From positions 1 to 7,488 of the forward strand of contig SLEY01000091.1 of assembly GCA_007124535.1 (NCBI GenBank): DNA of 7,488 nucleotides. The letters run 5' to 3'. Both the position numbers and the translations under genes were made by a program. The notes under the pieces are model-generated. The model was not told where the DNA came from, did not search any database, and saw nothing but the letters and a program-made list of their open reading frames with translations. This DNA is from Planctomycetaceae bacterium. Lineage in GTDB: Bacteria; Planctomycetota; Planctomycetia; Pirellulales; Pirellulaceae. Shown here one piece after another: positions 1 to 6,417 of the stretch. Numbering within the stretch: position 1 is the stretch's first letter; each line of letters starts with the position of its first letter.

Positions 1-735
1 ACCGCCACGTCAGTGCGGATCGACGTATTGCAGGTGACTCCTTTACAGGGAAACCAAGTTCCCGTGGGACGGGAGTGGCAACGGGCCCAAGCCAGCGGAG
101 CGCGGGTGCCCGAGTTGCGGACGATCTCCTATGAATTCCGCGATTCGTCGTCCGGCAATTCGGCGGAGGGCGTGGCACGGCATGGTTTGGCGCGCCGCGA
201 ACTGGATTTCGAAACGCCCCTGGAGCCGGCCGACCTGAACGACGAGCCGCCAGACGATTTGGCGTCCAATGGTCAGAACGGCCGCCGGGCGGCGGACGAC
301 CGCTGGGTGTTCGTCCCGGAGGTTTCCTCGCTCCGCTTCCGCTATTTCAACGGCACGCGTTGGTCCAGTTCCTGGAACAGCCTGCAGCGTCGGGCGCTGC
401 CGGCGGCGGTTGAGGTGACTTTGGAAATGGCCGACCCCGAGGCGGGGCCGCCCGTTCCGGGGAACGAGCCGGATGGCCAGCTGGCAGTGGCCGCATCGGG
501 TGGTTCGCGGAGTGGGGTGGCGACGTTGCAGATGATCGTCGATTTGCCGGCCTCGCCCAACTATCGCCAGCCGCCCCCCGAACCGCGGCCGGCGGAAGCG
601 CCCCAAGTGACTCGCCCAGCGGCTCCCCCCCGGCCGGCGCCGCCGCGCATCGCGCCGCCGCGCTGGAAGCCGCCGACCGAAAGCAAGCCCACCCGACTTC
701 AGGACGATTGGATCCGTACCAATCCGGACAGATAA
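1..735 (+). CDS. gspJ: Type II secretion minor pseudopilin GspJ, C-terminal part (5' truncated by window)
   Basis: The frame is open from base 1, so the GTG at 13 is probably an internal Val codon and the true start, prepilin leader and N-terminal helix lie upstream. GspJ is a minor pseudopilin that joins GspI and GspK at the tip of the T2SS pseudopilus in the periplasm. The best evidence is the GspJ-like core around bases 322-440: a 'SLRFRYFNGTRW' strand, then 'SWNSLQRRALPAAVEVTLEM'. This corresponds to the family pattern of an aromatic 'YYDG..W...W' followed by 'LP.aVeVtl'. Being directly upstream of gspK also supports the call. The last 50 or so residues (bases 570-700) are a proline-rich, basic tail that is not part of the pseudopilin fold and is probably disordered. 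The stop TAA at 733 is 3 bases before the gspK ATG, which suggests translational coupling. The family call is fairly secure; the tail's role is unknown. Confidence 0.8.
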   Translation, partial: TATSVRIDVLQVTPLQGNQVPVGREWQRAQASGARVPELRTISYEFRDSSSGNSAEGVARHGLARRELDFETPLEPADLNDEPPDDLASNGQNGRRAADDRWVFVPEVSSLRFRYFNGTRWSSSWNSLQRRALPAAVEVTLEMADPEAGPPVPGNEPDGQLAVAASGGSRSGVATLQMIVDLPASPNYRQPPPEPRPAEAPQVTRPAAPPRPAPPRIAPPRWKPPTESKPTRLQDDWIRTNPDR

Positions 736-738
736 TCC

Positions 739-2466
739 ATGATGATTCCCGCTCGCCATCTCGCCAGCACTCCCGCACGACCGGCCTTCCGAACCGGCCG
801 GAGGCATGCCGGAGCCCGCCGGCGCCGCGCCTTTATCCTGGTGATCGTCATGATCGTGATCATGATGTTGACTCTGGCCGGTTTGAGTTTCGTGTTGAAT
901 CTGACCACGGAAAACAAAGCCGTCCATTTGCAGGGGACCCAGTTGCAGTTGAAGCAGACGATGGCCTCGGGCGTCGAACTGCTGCGGGCCGTGTTGGATC
1001 AATCCGCCGAGCAACGGGAGCAGGAGGGCGGATTGCGGAGCAACCAGTCGCTGTTCTTCGGCGTCGATGTGCCGGCTTTGGAACATTCGCTGGAAGAGAC
1101 CGGTTTTTCCGTGGTCTCGCCGGTGACCGACGGCGAGCGCGGAGACAACGTGCGTTATGGGCTGCAGAACGAATCGATCCGTTTGAATTTGGGCGTCCTC
1201 TTGGACTGGGAGCGCGACCATCCCGGGTCAGCCAGCGAAGCGCTCATGAATCTGCCGGGCATGTCCGAGGCGATGGCCGATGCGATTCTGGATTGGATCG
1301 ATCCCGACGATTCGCCCCGTCCGGCCGGGGCGGAAGAGGCCTATTACGCCGGGCGTGGTCTGCCCTACGGTCCCCGGAACGGGATCCCCGCCGTACTCGA
1401 AGAGCTACTGCTGGTCCGCGACATTGCCCGGCTCAGTTTGCTCGGGCCGGATATCGACCTCAATTACCGGGTGGACACCCGAGAACGCAACCTGGCTCGC
1501 GACTCCCCGGTCGCGGGCGACGAAACCCCTTGGGCTTGGCTGCTGACGGTCCATAGCGCCGAACGGAACCAGACGCATGAGGGGGAACCTCGGATCTATC
1601 TGAACGAACCCGATCTGGAGGAACTGCACGAAGCTTTGGTGGAGGCGTTTGATGAGAGTTCGGCCGAATTTGTGATCGCCTACCGCCAATTCGGGCCTTA
1701 CGACTCGAGCTTGGACTTCGCGGGTTCGAGCGGTTCCTCCAGCAGCAGCAGTTCTTCCAGCCGAAGTACCTCGAGGGGAGGCAGCGGCCGGACCAGCCGG
1801 CGGCAAGTTCCCAGCCGGGTGGAATTCCAGTTGGATCTATCGTTGCCGGCCCAATTCGAAATCGATTCGGTCCTGGATTTGCTGGGGATTCAGATTGCGG
1901 TCCCTGCCCAGACGGATCAGGCGGTCCAGGAGGAGGACGAGCGGATCTTGTTGGACAGCCCGTTCAGCGGCACGGCCGAGGGGTTGCGCGACGCGTTGGC
2001 CGCCTGGATGGACCGGACCACGACGTGGGACGAGCCGGTGATTCGCGGCCGGATCAATGTGAATCAGGCCTCCCGCGAGGTGCTGTTGGGCGTTCCCGGG
2101 CTGGACAGTTCGCTGGTCGAACAGATCATTGCGGCTCGACCGTCCACCAGTGACCGTCTGGAGCCGGCCCAACGGCACCCCACGTGGCTGTTGACGGAAG
2201 GCCTGGTCGATCGGGACCAGATGCGTGACTTACTGCCCTATCTGACCTGCGGGGGGGATGTCTATCGAGGGCAGGTCGTGGCCTTCGATCGGAATTCCGG
2301 CCTGACCGCCCGTGGTGAAGTGGTATTGGACGCTACGGTATCGCCGCCTCAGCAGGTATACTGGAAGAATCTGGGCTTGCTGGGACGCGGTTTCACGGCC
2401 AGCGAGATCGGTGCGGACAGCCGGGGGCGGCGGAGCGGTTCGGGGAATGTGACGATTTCCTGGTAA
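739..2466 (+). CDS. gspK: Type II secretion minor pseudopilin GspK
   Basis: This 575-residue protein is the largest minor pseudopilin and would cap the pseudopilus tip. It has a basic leader (residues 1-30, ending in four Arg), then a hydrophobic helix at about 31-53 that serves as membrane anchor and pilin helix. The GspK signature is clear: 'ADAILDWIDPDDSP' at 180-193, an acidic 'GAEEAYY' at 197-203, and 'IPAVLEELLLVRD' shortly after. A helix-hairpin-helix-like stretch at 438-467 (INVNQASREVLLGVPGLD) is also usual in GspK. Two points are odd. The residue before the expected prepilin peptidase site is Ala31 rather than Gly. A Ser/Arg/Gly low-complexity linker at about 329-355 (an AGC repeat at 1741-1751) splits the globular part. 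The protein is longer than typical proteobacterial GspK (roughly 300-340 residues, from memory). The start follows the gspJ stop by 3 bases without a good Shine-Dalgarno; a second ATG at 742 is equally possible. Residue 5 of the mature protein is not Glu, as is normal for GspK. Confidence 0.9.
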   Translation: MMIPARHLASTPARPAFRTGRRHAGARRRRAFILVIVMIVIMMLTLAGLSFVLNLTTENKAVHLQGTQLQLKQTMASGVELLRAVLDQSAEQREQEGGLRSNQSLFFGVDVPALEHSLEETGFSVVSPVTDGERGDNVRYGLQNESIRLNLGVLLDWERDHPGSASEALMNLPGMSEAMADAILDWIDPDDSPRPAGAEEAYYAGRGLPYGPRNGIPAVLEELLLVRDIARLSLLGPDIDLNYRVDTRERNLARDSPVAGDETPWAWLLTVHSAERNQTHEGEPRIYLNEPDLEELHEALVEAFDESSAEFVIAYRQFGPYDSSLDFAGSSGSSSSSSSSSRSTSRGGSGRTSRRQVPSRVEFQLDLSLPAQFEIDSVLDLLGIQIAVPAQTDQAVQEEDERILLDSPFSGTAEGLRDALAAWMDRTTTWDEPVIRGRINVNQASREVLLGVPGLDSSLVEQIIAARPSTSDRLEPAQRHPTWLLTEGLVDRDQMRDLLPYLTCGGDVYRGQVVAFDRNSGLTARGEVVLDATVSPPQQVYWKNLGLLGRGFTASEIGADSRGRRSGSGNVTISW

Positions 2467-2467
2467 G

Positions 2468-2496
2468 AGGCCCCTCGCGGTTGCAGGGCCTGTTTT
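2468..2496 (+). terminator. Weak hairpin plus T-run after gspK (possible attenuator/terminator)
   Basis: AGGCCC (2468-2473) and GGGCCT (2486-2491) are perfect 6-bp inverted arms around a 12-base loop. They are followed by G and four T (2493-2496). This looks like a weak intrinsic terminator placed just after the gspK stop. The stem is short and the T-run is only four, so partial termination or a processing point between the pseudopilin genes and gspL-gspM is more plausible than a full stop. It could also be chance in GC-rich DNA. Confidence 0.3.
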
Positions 2497-2510
2497 CCAA
2501 CGCAAAGAAG

Positions 2511-2530
2511 GGTGGATTCCAAGATCCACC
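2511..2530 (+). promoter_or_regulatory. Inverted repeat just upstream of the gspL start
   Basis: GGTGGAT (2511-2517) and ATCCACC (2524-2530) form a perfect 7-bp stem with a 6-base loop, ending 9 bases before the gspL ATG at 2540. A purine stretch, AAAGAAGG (2504-2511), sits at the 5' foot of the stem. It is the only Shine-Dalgarno-like sequence in the leader, but it is far too distant from the ATG unless the hairpin folds, in which case its 3' edge comes within roughly 10 bases of the start. A role in gspL translation is an inference. It could instead be an operator-like dyad or chance. Confidence 0.35.
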
Positions 2531-2539
2531 AGCCAAATC

Positions 2540-4180
2540 ATGCCTTATTTACTTGCCGTCGATTGGGATACTCAGCAAGCTCGCTACGTGTTGGCCACGG
2601 TCGCCAACCGCAAGGTGCGGGTGAGCGCGCTGGGTTCTGAGGACGTTCCTGCGGAACTGCCGTCTCGGACCGAAGATGACGCAGATGACGCAGACGAGGC
2701 GAGCGGCCAGGTGTCGCCGGAGGAGGCCCGCAATGCCTGGTATGCCGCCTGGCTGGACCGGGTTCTGAAGAAGCATCGGGTGCGGAGTTGCCGGGTGCTG
2801 TTCGCCTTGCCGCGGAGTGGTGTCGAGTTGTTCACGCTCAGTCTGCCGCCCACCACGGAGGAGGAGCTTCCCGAGTTGGTGGAAAACCAGGCGATGCAGG
2901 AGTCCACGTCGATCACCGACGACACGATTTTGGATTTCCTGCCGGATCAGGTCGAGCCCGGGGAACCGCGGCGCGTGACGGTCGCGGCGTTACAGCCGGA
3001 GGAAGTGGCGGCGATTCGCGAGCGTTGCGAGACGGGGCGTCGCAAGCTGCATCGCCTGCTGTTGCGCCCGATGGCCTCCTTGTCGCTCTTTCGGCGGCTG
3101 GCCTCCGACCGGGAGGCGCCGGCCTTGATCCTCAGCCACGTCGGTACGGAAGCGGACTTGAACGTGGTGTATCAGGGCCGGCTGGTGTTGACCCGCACCG
3201 TTCGGTTCCCGGAGGAAGCGACCGACGAGGAAATTTTTGATCGCCTGCTGGCGGAGATCCAACGGACGCTGCTGGTGACACCGCGCGAGTTGCTGGGCGA
3301 CCAGTCGGTCGAGCGGGTGTCGGTGATCGGGGGTCAAGCCGACAATGCCCCTCTTTTGGAGGAGATCGAGCAGCAGTTGACCTTATCGGCCGAGTTCCTG
3401 GATCCGTTTGCGGTGACGGGGGTCAAGGAAGCTCGGGTACCGGCGCATCGCGAGCGATTTGCCCCGTTGCTGGGCATGTTATTGGACGAGGCGTTGGGCA
3501 CGCAGCCCGTGGATTTCCTGCATCCGCGGCGCAGCCCGCAGAAGCTGGCTCCTTGGAAGGTGGCGGTGGCGGCGTTCGGCGCTTTGGCGCTGGTCGGTCT
3601 GATCGTGGGGGTTTTTGTGTGGGGCGAGCTTTCCGAGGTGCGGGAGGAGAACGCGGCACTTCGCCAGCGGCTCCGCGAATTGAACGAGATTGCCCGTCGC
3701 GCGGTTCGCCAGCGTGACCGCATCGAAGCGGTGGCGGACTGGAGGAACCGCGATGTCCAATGGCTGGATGAGCTGCGCGATCTGTCGGTTCGTTTCCCGC
3801 CGTCCCGGGATGCCGTGGTGACCCGGATGACGATGCGTCCCAGCCAGCGGCGGGGCGGCATGATCGATCTGCAGGGGCTGGTGCGCGATCCCAACATCGT
3901 GGTGAACATGGAACGGCAGATCCGGGATCGCTACCGCAACGTGCGCAGCCGCCGCATTCAACAGCGGGCGCTGCAGGACGATTACACTTGGCTGTTCGAG
4001 ACCTCGGTCTCCGTGCTGCCGCGGCGGGCCGAGGAGTATCGGGACCCGCCTCCGGCCGAGCCGGACCCCACCGAGGACGAAGTCGAATTGGAAATCGTGG
4101 ACGGGGAAGTGGAAATCCTCGATCCGGAACCGCCCGCTGCCGCACCGAACGACGATCATTCCGCGGAGGACCTGCCATGA
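2540..4180 (+). CDS. gspL: Type II secretion inner-membrane platform protein GspL (PilM/PilN-like)
   Basis: This 546-residue protein is a bitopic component of the T2SS assembly platform. Its cytoplasmic actin-like domain normally recruits the GspE ATPase, and its periplasmic domain pairs with GspM. The N-terminus 'YLLAVDWDTQQARYVLA' (3-19) resembles the first nucleotide-fold loop of PilM/GspL. 'IGGQADNAPLLEEI' (263-276) matches the 'GG.a...gl' strand-helix near the end of the actin fold. One transmembrane helix lies at about 341-361, followed by a coiled coil at about 363-395. A PilN-like ferredoxin-fold domain follows, containing 'WLDELRDLSVRFPP' and then 'IDLQGLVRD'. The last 49 residues (498-546) hold 19 Asp/Glu and look disordered; they would be periplasmic. 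A second acidic stretch near residues 46-54 contains a small tandem repeat. The start ATG lacks a close Shine-Dalgarno. The stop overlaps the gspM start in ATGA, showing tight coupling. The family assignment is strong by architecture and order. Sequence alone does not separate a T2SS GspL from a type IV pilus-like PilM-PilN fusion. Confidence 0.85.
   Translation: MPYLLAVDWDTQQARYVLATVANRKVRVSALGSEDVPAELPSRTEDDADDADEASGQVSPEEARNAWYAAWLDRVLKKHRVRSCRVLFALPRSGVELFTLSLPPTTEEELPELVENQAMQESTSITDDTILDFLPDQVEPGEPRRVTVAALQPEEVAAIRERCETGRRKLHRLLLRPMASLSLFRRLASDREAPALILSHVGTEADLNVVYQGRLVLTRTVRFPEEATDEEIFDRLLAEIQRTLLVTPRELLGDQSVERVSVIGGQADNAPLLEEIEQQLTLSAEFLDPFAVTGVKEARVPAHRERFAPLLGMLLDEALGTQPVDFLHPRRSPQKLAPWKVAVAAFGALALVGLIVGVFVWGELSEVREENAALRQRLRELNEIARRAVRQRDRIEAVADWRNRDVQWLDELRDLSVRFPPSRDAVVTRMTMRPSQRRGGMIDLQGLVRDPNIVVNMERQIRDRYRNVRSRRIQQRALQDDYTWLFETSVSVLPRRAEEYRDPPPAEPDPTEDEVELEIVDGEVEILDPEPPAAAPNDDHSAEDLP
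2675..2692 (+). repeat. Two-copy 9-bp tandem repeat within gspL
   Basis: GATGACGCA occurs twice in direct succession (2675-2683 and 2684-2692) and is followed by a partial third unit, GACGA. It encodes an acidic Asp-Asp-Ala repeat in a loop of the GspL cytoplasmic domain. The repeat is in frame, so unit gain or loss would keep the reading frame. Confidence 0.6.
4165..4170 (+). promoter_or_regulatory. Ribosome binding site of gspM
   Basis: GGAGGA ends 6 bases before the ATG at 4177. This is the best Shine-Dalgarno sequence in the window and it fixes the gspM start inside the gspL stop overlap. The same frame is open further upstream, so this site decides the start. Confidence 0.75.
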
Positions 4181-5121
4181 GCGCTTCCTCGTCCGACGAA
4201 CGCAAAGAACGGATCCGCAAACTGCTCCTCTCCGCCATCATGGTCGGGATGGGCGTTTGGTTTGGCGGGCAATGGGTGCTGGAGAACTTGATCCAAGGCC
4301 CGCTGGAGCGGGAGCGGGCGCAAACCGAACGGCTCCGCGGCGACATCAAGGAGCGCGAAGAGGGACTGATCCGGATCCGGGAAGCCAGCAAGATGCTGGA
4401 GATCTGGGAGAACCAGTCGCTGCCTTCCGACCCCGAAGTCGCCCGTTCGCTGTACCAGGCGTGGCTGGTCGAATTGATCGACGACGTGGGCTTGACCAGC
4501 CCCAGCGTGACCTCCAGCGAACCGGTGTTGCGGCGTGGGGTGTATTACACCCTGAGTTTCTCCGTCCGCGGCCGCGGAACGCTGGAAAAACTGACGCGAC
4601 TCCTGTTCGCCATCTACCAAACGGATCTGCTGCACCAGATTCGTTCGATCGCCTTGTCGCCGATGCAGCGGGCGGAACAGATGGACGTTTCGCTTTCCAT
4701 CGAGGCGATCGCGCTGGTCGCGGGAAGCGAGAGCGAGGATGCCGAGACCGTGTTTGAAGAATTCCGCCGACGTACCTGGCGGGCCTCGAATCGCTTGGCT
4801 TACAGCCACCTGGATGCCTATCAGACGATTGTCCGGCGGAATCTGTTCGGCATGGGCGGCGGGACCCTCGACGCCTCGGATTTCACCGTCCTGACCTCGA
4901 TCAACGAGGTCAATGGGGAACCGGAGGTCTGGTTCACGGTCCAATCCACGGATCAATTGATCCGCCGCCGGATCGGCGAGTCGTTCCAAGTCGGCACGCT
5001 GGACTTGGAGGTGATCGAGGCATTTGGCACGGATGTGGTTCTGGAAGTGGATGGCGAGCGGTGGCTGTTGACGTTGGGCGAGAACCTCATGGATGCCTTC
5101 GCGCTGCCTCCGGAGTTCTAG
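4177..5121 (+). CDS. gspM: GspM/PilO-like platform protein with a C-terminal GspC/PilP-like domain
   Basis: This 314-residue protein is placed exactly where gspM belongs, overlapping gspL by 4 bases. It has a short basic cytoplasmic N-terminus, one membrane helix at about 16-35, a coiled coil at about 40-75, and a PilO/GspM-like ferredoxin fold at about 80-190. That fold includes 'YYTLSFSVRGRGTLEKLTRLLFAI', typical of the strand and helix in this family. Canonical GspM is about 150-180 residues and would end here. Instead, 'YQTIVRRNLFG' (215-225) opens an extra domain of about 100 residues. It ends with 'IGESFQVGTLDLEVIEAF', 'VVLEVDGERWLLTLGENL'. This reads like the GspC homology region or PilP: an 'RNLF' entry motif, then small beta repeats including 'G..v....v..i....v.l...g....l.lg'. 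In other bacteria that domain binds the secretin and sits in a separate GspC or PilP. The fusion is inferred from motifs, not alignment. The gene ends in tandem stops TAG-TGA. Confidence 0.75.
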   Translation: MSASSSDERKERIRKLLLSAIMVGMGVWFGGQWVLENLIQGPLERERAQTERLRGDIKEREEGLIRIREASKMLEIWENQSLPSDPEVARSLYQAWLVELIDDVGLTSPSVTSSEPVLRRGVYYTLSFSVRGRGTLEKLTRLLFAIYQTDLLHQIRSIALSPMQRAEQMDVSLSIEAIALVAGSESEDAETVFEEFRRRTWRASNRLAYSHLDAYQTIVRRNLFGMGGGTLDASDFTVLTSINEVNGEPEVWFTVQSTDQLIRRRIGESFQVGTLDLEVIEAFGTDVVLEVDGERWLLTLGENLMDAFALPPEF

Positions 5122-5137
5122 TGAGCGGTAACCGAAC

Positions 5138-5142
5138 GAGGG
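5138..5142 (+). promoter_or_regulatory. Ribosome binding site of the sugar kinase gene
   Basis: GAGGG lies 7 bases before the ATG at 5150, in the 28-base gap after gspM. It supports that ATG as the kinase start. No promoter or terminator is recognisable in this gap. Confidence 0.6.
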
Positions 5143-5149
5143 CCCAGCG

Positions 5150-6373
5150 ATGCAGAAAGAACCCGCCCGACCGCGGGAGAACACGGTGGTGGACGAGTCT
5201 CCGGAGCGGCTGGTCGAGTGGGTTGCGGCTCGTTACGGCGTGTCCGGCGCTTCGGTTCGCGTGGCCCGCGCGCCGTACCGCATTTGCCCGCTGGGCGCGC
5301 ACATCGACCATCAATTGGGAACCGTCACAGCGATGGCGTTGGACCGGGCGGTGCAGGTGGCCTTTGTCCCCGCCCCTTCCAGGGAAGTCCGTTTGAGCAG
5401 TCTGGATTTTCCGGGCGAAACGTGCTTCGATTTGGGGCAGATCCCGGACCGGCAACCCGGGGACTGGGGCAATTTTGCTCGCGGGGCCGCTCGGATCCTG
5501 CAACGAGATTACCGCCTGCAGCGGGGGATTTGGGGCGTGACCGCCGGCCGGCTGGATGCCGGCGGCTTGAGTTCCTCGGCAGCCATTAGTGTCGCCCTGC
5601 TGCTGGCCATGGAGCAGGCGAACGGGGTCCAGGTACCGCCGGAGAAGAACGTCGAACTGGCGTTGGCCATCGAGAACGACTATTTGGGACTGCGCATCGG
5701 GATCCTGGATCAAGCCGCGATTCTGCTGTCCCGCCGCCACGAATTGACGTGGGTGGATTGCCGGGATCGAAGTCATCGGTGCATTGCCCCGCCGGGCGGC
5801 GAGTGGGGTTTTGCCATCCTGATCGCTTCTTCGGGGCGGAAGCAAGCCTTGGTCGGTACGGACTACAATCGCCGGGTCGATGAATGCGCGGCCGCTGCCG
5901 AACGTCTTCTGCGGGCGGCTGGGCGGAGTGCGCCGCCGGTGCTGCGAAACGTCCGTGCCGAGGAATATGCCCGGCACCGCCATCGACTGCGCGGCGCACC
6001 GGCTCGCCGAGCGGAGCATTTCTTCGGTGAAATGCGGCGAGTTGCCGCCGGGGTGGACGCCTGGCGGCAAGGCGACTGGTTGCAGTTCGGGCGGCTGGTC
6101 AGCGAGTCGGGCCGAAGTTCGATCGAGAATTACGAATGCGGCTGCCCGCCGCTGGTCGATCTGGTTCAAGTGCTGAACGCAACTCCCGGGGTGCTCGGCG
6201 CCCGCTTCAGCGGCGCCGGATTCCGCGGCTGCTGCCTGGCCCTGGTCGATCCGGCCGCAGCCGAAACGGCCGCCGAGCAAGCGATCCGTGAATACCGCAG
6301 ACGCCAACCCGAATTGGCCGATCAAGCCTGGTGCCTGATCTGCCAAAGTGGGCCGGGAGCCGGTCTGCGATGA
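5150..6373 (+). CDS. GHMP-family sugar 1-kinase, galacturonokinase-like (galactokinase superfamily)
   Basis: This 407-residue soluble kinase would transfer phosphate from ATP to the C1 hydroxyl of a sugar. All three GHMP motifs are present. Motif 1 is 'APYRICPLGAHIDHQ' (41-55). Motif 2, the phosphate-binding loop, is 'GGLSSSAA' (138-145). Motif 3 is 'ARFSGAGFRGCC' (351-362). The catalytic Asp is D187 in 'GILDQ'. Ordinary galactokinases have 'PGRVNLIGEHTDY' in motif 1; here Gly-Glu-His is Gly-Ala-His and the whole motif is different. As I recall it, Arabidopsis galacturonokinase shares 'PYRICPLGAHIDHQ', 'YLGLR.GILDQ.AILLS', 'RAEH.F', 'SSIENYECG' and 'GARFSGAGFRGCCLA', so D-galacturonate is the favoured substrate and galacturonate 1-phosphate the product. 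That compound feeds UDP-galacturonate salvage if a pyrophosphorylase is present. Most pipelines would call this galactokinase. The substrate is inferred. A good ribosome site supports the start, and the gene ends in TGA 44 bases before the next gene. Confidence 0.85.
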   Translation: MQKEPARPRENTVVDESPERLVEWVAARYGVSGASVRVARAPYRICPLGAHIDHQLGTVTAMALDRAVQVAFVPAPSREVRLSSLDFPGETCFDLGQIPDRQPGDWGNFARGAARILQRDYRLQRGIWGVTAGRLDAGGLSSSAAISVALLLAMEQANGVQVPPEKNVELALAIENDYLGLRIGILDQAAILLSRRHELTWVDCRDRSHRCIAPPGGEWGFAILIASSGRKQALVGTDYNRRVDECAAAAERLLRAAGRSAPPVLRNVRAEEYARHRHRLRGAPARRAEHFFGEMRRVAAGVDAWRQGDWLQFGRLVSESGRSSIENYECGCPPLVDLVQVLNATPGVLGARFSGAGFRGCCLALVDPAAAETAAEQAIREYRRRQPELADQAWCLICQSGPGAGLR

Positions 6374-6406
6374 ATCGACCCGGACGCCGGGCGCCTTTCC
6401 AGCAGC

Positions 6407-6411
6407 GAGGA
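6407..6411 (+). promoter_or_regulatory. Ribosome binding site of the oxidoreductase gene
   Basis: GAGGA ends 6 bases before the ATG at 6418, favouring that start. An alternative in-frame ATG at 6370 overlaps the kinase stop as ATGA and would add 16 residues (basic and proline-containing) before the Rossmann strand, but it has only a poorly placed GGGAG upstream. Confidence 0.6.
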
Positions 6412-6417
6412 CAAGTC

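Noticed and set aside
43..1221. Long open frame on the minus strand (392 codons) opposite gspJ and gspK
   Set aside because: It lies opposite two genes with clear family motifs, its translation is rich in Arg, His, Gln and Gly without any recognisable domain, and such shadows are common in GC-rich DNA.
708..1556. Second + strand frame overlapping the gspJ end and gspK start
   Set aside because: The translation is Arg/Gly/Pro-rich out-of-frame sequence. The GspK frame carries the family signature across the same bases.
2481..2509. Possible sigma-70 promoter (TTGCAG ... AAAGAA) in the gspK-gspL gap
   Set aside because: The -10 match is poor and the GC-rich context lacks an AT-rich stretch, so it is not convincing.
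4156..5184. Minus-strand frame of 342 codons opposite gspM
   Set aside because: The + strand gene has a membrane helix, coiled coil, strong ribosome site and operon position. The minus translation shows no domain.
6197..6217. GGCGCC-flanked inverted repeat inside the kinase gene
   Set aside because: It lies in the conserved motif 3 coding sequence, where glycine and alanine codons explain the symmetry.
5087..6346. Minus-strand frame of 419 codons, slightly longer than the kinase it overlaps
   Set aside because: The + strand kinase has all three GHMP motifs and a ribosome site. The minus frame has no recognisable motif and is a codon-bias shadow.
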